Positions 1 to 5,228 of a stretch of DNA of 5,228 bases are shown here, in pieces; positions within the stretch are counted from its first letter, which is position 1, and every line of letters begins with the position of its first letter. The DNA comes from Promethearchaeota archaeon. GTDB taxonomy: Archaea; Asgardarchaeota; Lokiarchaeia; Sigynarchaeales; SOKP01. Under the pieces are notes generated by a model that worked only from the letters and a program-made list of their open reading frames with translations, ran no database searches and was not told the origin of the DNA. Position numbers and translations under genes: made by a program. The stretch lies in contig JAHLWJ010000329.1 in assembly GCA_019057975.1 (NCBI GenBank), forward strand, positions 1 through 5,228. The letters run 5' to 3'.

Positions 1-925
1 TATCTCCAAAATGTTCAGATCCATTAGCGTAAAATCCTCTTGCGTAGATTTGATAGATATTATTTTTGTTGCTATCATCCTCCCAAACCACAACAAAATC
101 ACCGTTTTCAGCCATTGCAATAGCAGGTTTAAGTTGTTGACCAGTGGCAACGCTATTGACAGTGATATCTCCAAAATGTTCAGATCCATTAGCGTAAAAT
201 CCTCTTGCGTAGATTTGATATTTTCCATTTTCATCTTTATCATCCTCCCATACCACAACAAAATTACCGTCTTCAGCCATTGCGATAGCAGGTTTAAGTT
301 GCTGACCGGAGGCAACACTATTGACGGTCATATCTCCAAAATGTTCAGATCCATTAGCGTAAAACCCTCTTGCGTAGATTTGATATTTTCCATTCCTATC
401 TTTATCATCTTCCCATACCACGACAAAATCACCATATGGAGCCATTGCGATAGCAGGTTTAAGTTGCTGACCAGTGGCAACGCTATTGATAGTCATATCT
501 GCAAAAAGTTCAGTTCCATTAGCGTAAAATCCTCTTGCGTAGATTTGATATTTCCCATTCATATCTCTATCATCTTCCCATACCACAACAAAATTACCGT
601 TATCAGCCATTGCGATAGCAGGTTTAAGTTGTTGACCTGAACCAACACTATTAACTGTCATATCTGCAAAACGTTCAGTTCCATTTGTAAAAAACCCACG
701 AGCATAAATCTGATATTTCCCATTCTTATTGCTATCATCTTCCCAAACCACGACAAAATCACCATTTTCAGCCATTGCGATAGTAGGTTTAAATTGCTGA
801 CCTGAAGCAATACTATTAACTGTCATATCACCAAAACGCTCTCTTCCATCAGGAGAGAAGCTCCGTGCATATATCTGGTATATTCCGTTTTTGTTATTAT
901 CGTCTTCCCAAGCAACAATGAAAGT
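1..925 (-). repeat. Tandem 165-bp coding repeats (55 residues each), five full units and a partial sixth
   Basis: The repeats are in the C-terminal part of the protease and have an exact 165-bp period: the word TATCTCC/GCAAAA recurs at plus-strand positions 1, 166, 331, 496 and 661, with a diverged copy at 826. Protein units start at residues 688, 743, 798, 853, 908 and 963, with the conserved Trp at 693, 748, 803, 858, 913 and 968. The pattern is FVVVWEDDxDxNGxYQIYAR, then GF.ANG.E.FGD, then TVNS.A.GQQLKPAIAMA. The first unit is the most diverged; later units are close to one another. The units starting at 1 and 166 share their first 55 bases exactly and about 88% overall by hand count. The DxDxNG segment (for example DKDRNG) looks like a calcium-binding loop. 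The repeats resemble the 'GGFVVTWQSDGQDGS…IYAQRF' repeats of large bacterial surface proteins, possibly beta-propeller blades; both points are inference. The array continues past the window edge. Confidence 0.93.
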
Positions 926-2986
926 ATTTTTCCCATAATTTAGTGATTCATTCACTGCAGCATTAATATCAACTCGACCATAACCATACCATTGACTAAA
1001 TTCATTTATCCCATCATTATCATTATCAACCCATTGACCAATTGGATCTGTATTATTATTATCAATTCGAACAGCTGTAGTATGCAGTATTTCTTTAACA
1101 TCTCTCCAACTTAGATTCGGGTCAATTGTAAGTATTAGTGCAGCAACACCAGCAATTGTTGGTGAAGAATGACTCGTACCCCCAAAAGTTTGATCATAAT
1201 CCATGCAAACTGTTGCAGCTGGACACCCATCAAGAGCTCCAGTTCCTACTCGCACTGTTGAAGTAATTTGATCGATACGAGCACCAGCAGGGTTATAAGT
1301 AGTATGACTGGGTGCTACAATATCCAGTTCAGGTCCATAAGGTGAATATAGAGCTCTTGTATCAACAGCAACATTTATATTGTTGGTAATCCCATTAGGA
1401 TCTCTATGAAGACTATTAACGGGTGTAGTTGGATTAACGTTTATACTCGCACCGACAGCTAATGTACGTTCATATGCAGCATAGGTTCTTATATTACTAA
1501 ACTGAACATATCCAAGATTACCAATTGAGAATGTAATTATACAACCTCGTCCTTGTCTTCCCTCATCTGTCAATAGATCAAAACAATCACGAACGGCTGT
1601 TCTTAGAGCCACGTTTCTTCTTCCCCAAGAATTTGAAATGATATCAGCCGGTTGGGTTGGCAAAGCTGGAAAGTTGGGATCAGGATTACCAGAATTAAAT
1701 CCAGCAGCCCACATGAAAATATCGACCAATTCAGCATCAATTATAGGATTTGGTAAACGTACACCAATTAAACGACAATTAGGGGCCACTCCAGCAATCC
1801 CTATATTATTATCAAAATTTGCAATAGTTGAACCTGCGCACATTGTTCCATGGTCACCTACCAAATTGCCTACAGTTTGAGTGTTCATATTTACAAAATC
1901 GAAAGATAGTAATAGTTTTGATACTCCATCTGAAAGATTTGCTGTTAAATCTGGATGATCAGGTGCTACGCCTTCTAAATCTAATACAGCTATACATATT
2001 GAGGGATCACCCCCACGAATGATCGAATTAATATTGTTTATTGTTTGCCATGCATCATTACAGTTAATGAGAGGTAAATGAGTGAGATTAGCCCACAGGT
2101 GGTCATTTGGAGTGTATTGATCAGATTCTAGAGGTGCCAATAAGTTGGGCTCAGCAGAAATTACAGGATATTTTTCTACCAAAATATTCGCTATATTTAA
2201 TAAATTATAGGAAGGAGGTTCAAGAAGAGAGAGTATATATGTATTCTTGCTACTTAATATTAGACGATTAACCGTCAATTCAAGTTTTTTTGCTATCTGT
2301 TCCACATCACCCTGTCCTACATTATCTTTGAACTTTACGATTAGTTCATTTGTAAGTCCCATTACTGGGCGATCTCCACGACGAATAGGTAAGGCTAGAA
2401 TGACCTTTAAGCCTTTATTTTTGAGTTCTCGTTCGATAGAGCTCATCAACTCATTAGTTTGGCTAATTGGTTGATTCTTAGGCATATTAATTGTAAGGTA
2501 GCAAATATCTGAAGGTTGTTGAGGTATTATTTCTTTTTCAGAATCAGTTAAAGGTTTTTTTAGAGAAATGGTACTGGATTCCAAATTTCGGCTTTTTAAG
2601 AATTGTTTAGTTAAATTGTTTGCATTATTACCACGAGTAGTAACTAAAAATGAATTTTCATCTGGTTGAAAGTAAATCTTCATTTCATTATTATAATAAA
2701 AAGGTTGATTCTCCATACCTAAAACAAATGTTAAAGTATTATGACCAGAAATAAGTTTAATTTTTCGAGATTCTGGCTGAAAATCCTCTCTAGCACTGGT
2801 TACCTTAATCATATAGATTCCAGGATTAAGATCATCTTTTATTAACATTCCTGGAACTTTACTATGGGTAAGTTTATAAATCTCTTTTTCTCTGAAAATA
2901 TTTAATTCAACTTCAGCATCATCAATAGATTTTCCGTTTGCGTCTTCAACAAAAACTTGAAATTTAGATAAATTCTTCATTTTCAT
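1..2986 (-). CDS. S8 family subtilisin-like serine protease with 55-residue VVWEDD repeats (3' end outside window)
   Basis: Predicted endopeptidase of the subtilase family. Translating the minus strand from ATG at 2986 gives 995 codons with no stop or frameshift up to the window edge. Residues 9-90 resemble an Ig-like/carboxypeptidase-regulatory domain (VEDANGK, then NPGIYMIKV), followed by a PFYY segment at 95-98 and a poorly recognisable linker. Residues 209-298 match a fervidolysin-type propeptide: TNELIVKFKDN, then YPVISAEPN and TPNDHLW. The catalytic domain spans about 300-680. It has Asp336 (AVLDLEG), His379 (DHGTMCAG), oxyanion Asn490 (SIGNLG) and Ser605 (GGTSHSSPTIAG), so it should be active. 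DLEG replaces the usual D-T/S-G, and a DNDNDG calcium-type loop lies at 654-659. From 688 onward run tandem 55-residue repeats. No hydrophobic signal peptide is visible at the N-terminus (MKMKNLSKFQ), so secretion, if any, would need another route or a C-terminal signal beyond the window. An in-frame TAA at 3008-3010 and the ribosome binding site fix the start. Domain calls are from motif memory. The S8 assignment is firm; the biological substrate is unknown. Confidence 0.95.
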   Translation of the reverse strand, partial: MKMKNLSKFQVFVEDANGKSIDDAEVELNIFREKEIYKLTHSKVPGMLIKDDLNPGIYMIKVTSAREDFQPESRKIKLISGHNTLTFVLGMENQPFYYNNEMKIYFQPDENSFLVTTRGNNANNLTKQFLKSRNLESSTISLKKPLTDSEKEIIPQQPSDICYLTINMPKNQPISQTNELMSSIERELKNKGLKVILALPIRRGDRPVMGLTNELIVKFKDNVGQGDVEQIAKKLELTVNRLILSSKNTYILSLLEPPSYNLLNIANILVEKYPVISAEPNLLAPLESDQYTPNDHLWANLTHLPLINCNDAWQTINNINSIIRGGDPSICIAVLDLEGVAPDHPDLTANLSDGVSKLLLSFDFVNMNTQTVGNLVGDHGTMCAGSTIANFDNNIGIAGVAPNCRLIGVRLPNPIIDAELVDIFMWAAGFNSGNPDPNFPALPTQPADIISNSWGRRNVALRTAVRDCFDLLTDEGRQGRGCIITFSIGNLGYVQFSNIRTYAAYERTLAVGASINVNPTTPVNSLHRDPNGITNNINVAVDTRALYSPYGPELDIVAPSHTTYNPAGARIDQITSTVRVGTGALDGCPAATVCMDYDQTFGGTSHSSPTIAGVAALILTIDPNLSWRDVKEILHTTAVRIDNNNTDPIGQWVDNDNDGINEFSQWYGYGRVDINAAVNESLNYGKNTFIVAWEDDNNKNGIYQIYARSFSPDGRERFGDMTVNSIASGQQFKPTIAMAENGDFVVVWEDDSNKNGKYQIYARGFFTNGTERFADMTVNSVGSGQQLKPAIAMADNGNFVVVWEDDRDMNGKYQIYARGFYANGTELFADMTINSVATGQQLKPAIAMAPYGDFVVVWEDDKDRNGKYQIYARGFYANGSEHFGDMTVNSVASGQQLKPAIAMAEDGNFVVVWEDDKDENGKYQIYARGFYANGSEHFGDITVNSVATGQQLKPAIAMAENGDFVVVWEDDSNKNNIYQIYARGFYANGSEHFGD

Positions 2987-2994
2987 TATTTTAC

Positions 2995-3002
2995 CCTCCT
3001 TT
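2995..3002 (-). promoter_or_regulatory. Strong ribosome binding site of the S8 protease gene
   Basis: Minus strand AAAGGAGG, complementary to the bacterial 16S rRNA 3' end, lies 8 nt before ATG at 2986. A second in-frame ATG at 2980 would be 14 nt away, so 2986 is preferred. This is the best Shine-Dalgarno match in the window and suggests efficient translation. Confidence 0.85.
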
Positions 3003-3014
3003 AGTTTTTAATAT

Positions 3015-3042
3015 ATGAATTATCACTTTAGTGAGAATTCAT
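3015..3042. promoter_or_regulatory. Near-perfect 28-bp dyad upstream of the protease gene, possible operator or 5'-UTR hairpin
   Basis: The arms are 3015-3027 (ATGAATTATCACT) and 3030-3042 (AGTGAGAATTCAT), with a 2-bp TT centre; 12 of 13 positions pair. The centre lies about 26 bp upstream of the protease ribosome binding site. It is immediately followed by a smaller dyad, TTTACA (3042-3047) and TGTAAA (3052-3057). The symmetry and the tiny centre suit a dimeric repressor site better than a terminator, because no T-run follows on the minus strand and the next gene on the plus strand is 420 bp away. No regulator is encoded nearby and the function is inferred. Confidence 0.45.
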
Positions 3043-3450
3043 TTACATTTTTGTAAAATTTAATTAATATTTTATTCCCTTCTATTTAAATTTTCAGTAT
3101 CAGTTATAAAAAGAAGCAAATTCTTGTTTTTTTTTTCTGATTTCTAAATAAAAATATATAAAGACAAAATCAATATGATTTTAGACCGGTGAGATTAGTT
3201 AAATAAAAAATTAAAGATTTGAGGAAATACCATAACTCCCAGTAAAAAATTAGATTTAATTTGATAATAAAATAATCAATTCTCTTCTATATTAAATTTA
3301 AGCAGAAATGTAAAATTTAAATAAACCTATATAAACTGATTTCGATATTTGTTTTTTACTAGAAATGTTCCAAAAAGAATAATATGAATTTTAGACATTT
3401 TTGGCAAAGTTTTTAAGTTATGAAAATGCATTTATTCACACTCAAATTAA

Positions 3451-3455
3451 GAGGT
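3451..3455 (+). promoter_or_regulatory. Ribosome binding site that selects the 3462 start of the membrane protein
   Basis: GAGGT (within TTAAGAGGTAG) lies 6 nt before ATG at 3462. The upstream in-frame ATG at 3420 is preceded only by TTTTTAAGTT, with no purine-rich site. The internal start is therefore the likelier one, and it removes 14 residues from the longest possible frame. Confidence 0.65.
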
Positions 3456-3461
3456 AGTTTT

Positions 3462-3944
3462 ATGTCGAATCATGGAAGAATAAATAAACTTCGCAAATTA
3501 TTAGGAATAGTAGGTAGTATTATCGTTTTATTGCTCGTAATAGCGCTTGTTATAATTACCATAGCTAGCATTATGCCAATTCTTGTTATGGAAAATATGT
3601 TAATAGCAACCTATAGAGTGATACAAAGTCTAGTGGTTGTTTCCATTATAGTAGCATTGGTTTTATTAAAAACGCTAGTAGATGAAATGCGCGATCTTGC
3701 TGCACAGTCCCAACAACCATGTGTTGCAGATAAACAGAAATTTGAAAAAATGTGGAAGAGAATTGCTCTAATTTTACTGATCATTGCACTCTGTTTTTCT
3801 AATATACTTTATCCAATCCAAACAAATTATAGCATAGCAATAACTATTACCATAGTTCAAATTGTATTTGCCGCAATATTAATGATATATCTTTACCAAT
3901 TTAAGGACATTATTCAAACGTATGTAGTTTGTCTTGGTACGTGA
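3462..3944 (+). CDS. Hypothetical small integral membrane protein, four predicted transmembrane helices
   Basis: I do not recognise the family. The 160-residue product starts with a short basic, hydrophilic segment (about 1-12, including KLRK). Hydrophobic stretches follow at about 13-38, 48-73, 101-118 and 123-145. The central hydrophilic loop (about 74-100) is charged and contains VDEMRDLAAQ and DKQKFEKMWKR, the short tail is QFKDIIQTYV, and the protein ends in CLGT. With the basic N-terminus inside, an even number of helices places both ends and the charged loop in the cytoplasm. The helices are unusually rich in Ile, Leu and Val, with no obvious catalytic, metal-binding or transporter motif. 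The pattern resembles the many small DUF2975-like four-helix membrane proteins, but this comparison is only by general appearance. The gene stands alone, divergent from the protease and pointing toward the 3' end of the nuclease gene. That it is a real gene rests on length, an ATG with a ribosome binding site, and coherent membrane-protein composition. Confidence 0.8.
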   Translation: MSNHGRINKLRKLLGIVGSIIVLLLVIALVIITIASIMPILVMENMLIATYRVIQSLVVVSIIVALVLLKTLVDEMRDLAAQSQQPCVADKQKFEKMWKRIALILLIIALCFSNILYPIQTNYSIAITITIVQIVFAAILMIYLYQFKDIIQTYVVCLGT

Positions 3945-3958
3945 AGCAATATTAATCA

Positions 3959-3998
3959 ATATTTTAAAATATAAACTTTTTTCCTTTTTTAGTTTTCT
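3959..3998 (+). terminator. Possible weak terminator of the membrane protein gene
   Basis: A perfect 14-bp palindrome, ATATTTTAAAATAT (3959-3972), starts 14 bp after the stop codon and is followed by T-rich runs from 3976 onward (CTTTTTTCCTTTTTT). The palindrome is entirely A+T with no loop bases, so the hairpin would be weak. This kind of sequence also arises by chance in such A+T-rich DNA. Confidence 0.25.
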
Positions 3999-4070
3999 TT
4001 TTCTTTAAGTGAAATCGCAAACATTTGATATAATGCTAATAAAAATACAAATTATTTATAAAAAAAGTAA

Positions 4071-4089
4071 TTTCGTGAAATAACCGATA
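4071..4089 (+). repeat. Dispersed 19-bp direct repeat, copy 1
   Basis: TTTCGTGAAATAACCGATA, identical to positions 5172-5190 and in the same orientation. It contains a small inverted repeat (ATTTC-GT-GAAAT in this copy). Together the two copies bracket the nuclease gene. Confidence 0.8.
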
Positions 4090-4106
4090 GTAAACTTGCA
4101 AAAAAT

Positions 4107-4115
4107 TTATCCACA
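4107..4115 (+). promoter_or_regulatory. Single perfect DnaA-box consensus word
   Basis: TTATCCACA matches the classical bacterial DnaA box exactly and lies 17 bp after the 19-bp repeat. Only one copy was noticed, with no cluster, no GATC-rich or 13-mer array and no dnaA or dnaN neighbour. It is therefore not called an origin; the match may be fortuitous or part of a longer dispersed element. Confidence 0.3.
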
Positions 4116-4417
4116 GTTATAAACACGGACAAGTTCTAAGTTATTACTTTAGATCAGATAAATTTTTAATGGAAATGGCTCGTGAAGGGTTCCGATTAAT
4201 AATAAAGGACATTTCTGATCCTGCCATATCGACCTTTGTAGTTTTATAAACGCAAATTAATGTCATCGTTATAAATAGAAATTACTTTCAATTAAATAAA
4301 AATTTAGTTTTAAAATAGAATAGTTTCATTATTTGCTAGTTACAATACTCTATTTGTAAAACCTTCAATTTTTTGTTGAATCATAGTATTTTTGTTAAAT
4401 ATTTTCGCTTATGGTAT

Positions 4418-5089
4418 TTAAGTTTTAGTAGCTACATATCCTCTCTGTAAAGGAGTAAAATATTTCTTACATTGGTTTTTATTTCTAACATAAACCCAGT
4501 GGATAAATGAACCGGTGATTTGTCCTTTTCGAATAGCTTTTGATTTTATTTTGTGTTTACTTTTTTCTTCATTATATATCTCTATTAACTTCTTTAAAGT
4601 GTTATCTATCTTCACCTTTTCATTATTCCTCGCATCAAGAATGTCGCCAACATTTACTTCATTAAACAAGATAGGCTTTTTAAATTCAATTTTATCTCGA
4701 TCTTCCATTCGATTTGTCTCAGGAAACATGACTGATATTGAAGTAAATTTTATACTGGAATTAATATTATTTAGCCAAGTTAATACATCGACATGAATTG
4801 GATGAAATCTCTCGGCAATCCATATCCCTTCCTCTACTTTTTCCGAAACACAATATGAAATCAATTGACCTAAATGTTTAAAGTCAGAAACACCAAATTG
4901 ATTTTCTATGGCAATCTTTTTACCTTCTTGATTTTCAGCTAAAATATCTAAAAATTTTCCCTTTATTTCTTTTTCAGTTGAAACTTTTTTTAACTTTAAA
5001 TTAATTAGTGGTTCTATTTTATGAAAATTATTACTTAACCATTCTGAAAAATCTTCCTCTCTAGTAAATAACTTTTTTTTATTATTCAT
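4418..5089 (-). CDS. Predicted PD-(D/E)XK nuclease-like protein (DUF4268-type N-terminal fold)
   Basis: The 223-residue product has the pattern of a restriction-endonuclease-like core, predicted to bind Mg2+ and cut DNA. After an N-terminal helix region (EDFSEWLSNNFHKIEPLI) come candidate Glu41, then GKFLDILAE with Asp48, IAIENQ with Glu62 and Gln64, and the HLGQLISY helix (72-79). Next are GIWIAERF (88-95) and HVDVLTWLNN (99-108). Glu-x-Gln in place of Glu-x-Lys is common in this branch, whose members often have the signature IENQ…D..HLGQ. Residues 124-223 are lysine-rich and not recognised (RDKIEFKKP, EIYNEEKSKHKIKSK). As I recall, relatives often have longer C-terminal parts, so this may be a short or truncated member. 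The start is the only early ATG, but its ribosome binding site is poor (AAGAAAAAATT). No methyltransferase, helicase or toxin partner is visible within the window. Perfect 19-bp repeats lie on both sides, suggesting an accessory or mobile context. Target and biological role are unknown. Confidence 0.85.
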   Translation of the reverse strand: MNNKKKLFTREEDFSEWLSNNFHKIEPLINLKLKKVSTEKEIKGKFLDILAENQEGKKIAIENQFGVSDFKHLGQLISYCVSEKVEEGIWIAERFHPIHVDVLTWLNNINSSIKFTSISVMFPETNRMEDRDKIEFKKPILFNEVNVGDILDARNNEKVKIDNTLKKLIEIYNEEKSKHKIKSKAIRKGQITGSFIHWVYVRNKNQCKKYFTPLQRGYVATKT

Positions 5090-5171
5090 AATTTTTTCTT
5101 AAATCTCTATTTTTAATAAAATAATAAAAATTCAGTAATTTAACATTTCATAAATCCTATATACACAACCT

Positions 5172-5190
5172 TTTCGTGAAATAACCGATA
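5172..5190 (+). repeat. Dispersed 19-bp direct repeat, copy 2
   Basis: TTTCGTGAAATAACCGATA, identical to 4071-4089; the start-to-start distance is 1101 bp. After one differing base, TAA is also shared. It lies 83 bp upstream of the nuclease start codon. Confidence 0.8.
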
Positions 5191-5205
5191 CTAATTTTAA
5201 AGAAA

Positions 5206-5215
5206 TTCGTGAAAT
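5206..5215 (+). repeat. Partial third copy of the dispersed repeat
   Basis: TTCGTGAAAT repeats the first part of the 19-bp element but continues as CAAGG instead of AACCG. It lies 34 bp after the matching part of copy 2, which suggests a small tandem or decaying element that may continue past the window edge. Confidence 0.5.
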
Positions 5216-5228
5216 CAAGGATAAATAT

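Larger units (their letters stand above)
3003..3461. other. Divergent intergenic region between the protease and the membrane protein
   Basis: About 460 bp of very A+T-rich DNA with many A and T runs. Apart from the dyads at 3015-3057 and the ribosome binding site near 3450, I see no gene, RNA structure or long repeat. Both flanking genes read outward from it, so it should hold at least one promoter in each direction, but the base composition makes individual -10/-35 calls unreliable. Confidence 0.7.
3945..4417. other. Intergenic region between the convergent membrane protein and nuclease genes
   Basis: About 470 bp with no convincing gene. It holds the A+T palindrome near 3959, a copy of the 19-bp dispersed repeat at 4071-4089, a TTATCCACA word at 4107-4115, and a less A+T-rich patch at about 4170-4240 open on both strands. 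The stretch 4250-4417 is plain A+T-rich DNA in which I see nothing specific. Confidence 0.7.
5090..5228. other. Upstream region of the nuclease gene
   Basis: A+T-rich DNA carrying the second full copy of the 19-bp repeat and a third partial copy. Any promoter of the nuclease gene must lie here or further right. Minus strand TTGTGT with TGTTAA 17 bp downstream is the best -35/-10 pair I see and is weak. No coding region is apparent. Confidence 0.5.

Noticed and set aside
11..640. Long open frame of 209 codons on the plus strand across the repeat array
   Set aside because: It is the antisense shadow of the protease repeats. Because 165 is divisible by three, any frame open in one unit tends to stay open in all. 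Its protein is simply periodic and lacks a ribosome binding site.
1638..2474. Three shorter plus-strand frames (1638-1880, 1828-2022, 2247-2474)
   Set aside because: They lie opposite the intact protease catalytic and propeptide domains, whose motifs clearly identify the minus strand as coding.
3355..3383. TTTACT, 17-bp spacer, AATAAT as a promoter for the membrane protein
   Set aside because: Two mismatches in the -35 and one in the -10; matches this good are expected by chance many times in such A+T-rich DNA.
4029..4034. Perfect TATAAT word in the 3945-4417 region
   Set aside because: No -35-like word at proper spacing and no gene follows on that strand.
4071..4140. Replication origin suggested by TTATCCACA
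   Set aside because: A single DnaA box without further boxes, an unwinding-element array or replication genes does not support an origin.
4364..4380. TTCAA/TTGAA hairpin downstream of the nuclease stop as a terminator
   Set aside because: Only a 5-bp A+T-rich stem and no proper T-run after it on the minus strand.
4515..4796. Plus-strand frame of 93 codons
   Set aside because: It is antisense to the nuclease gene; the hydrophobic composition is a product of reversed Lys/Glu/Asn-rich codons.
3003..5228. CRISPR array, tRNA or complete insertion sequence in the intergenic regions
   Set aside because: No regularly spaced repeats, no cloverleaf or CCA-type ends, and no transposase or terminal inverted repeats were found by reading both strands.

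Overview
The window is very A+T-rich, most strongly between genes. It holds three protein-coding genes and no recognisable RNA gene, CRISPR array or complete insertion sequence. The good bacterial-type Shine-Dalgarno site of the first gene (AAAGGAGG, 8 nt before ATG) and one perfect DnaA-box word favour a low-GC bacterium. I cannot name the lineage, and an archaeon is not strictly excluded.

Layout. (1) From the left edge to 2986, on the minus strand, lies the first 995 codons of a large multidomain S8 (subtilisin-family) serine protease; its 3' end is outside the window. From the N-terminus it has an Ig-like/carboxypeptidase-regulatory-like domain, a linker domain, a fervidolysin-like propeptide domain, a catalytic domain with intact Asp/His/Asn/Ser residues, and a tandem array of 55-residue (165-bp) 'VVWEDD' repeats that is still running at the window edge. 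(2) The 2987-3461 intergenic region contains the protease ribosome binding site and a near-perfect 28-bp dyad upstream of it. (3) At 3462-3944 on the plus strand, divergent from the protease, is an orphan small membrane protein with four predicted helices. (4) The 3945-4417 intergenic region has an A+T-rich palindrome, one copy of a 19-bp dispersed repeat, a TTATCCACA word and a less A+T-rich patch that may be decayed coding sequence. (5) At 4418-5089 on the minus strand is a 223-residue PD-(D/E)XK-type predicted nuclease, bracketed by two direct copies of the 19-bp repeat about 1.1 kb apart.

The three genes do not form an operon, and nothing in the sequence shows that they work together. The most distinctive element is the protease: it has no visible signal peptide and carries a homogeneous, probably still-evolving repeat array with Ca2+-loop-like DxDxNG segments. 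The second point of interest is the repeat-bracketed nuclease gene, which could be a small mobile or accessory unit. I do not see a clear new multi-gene system here.
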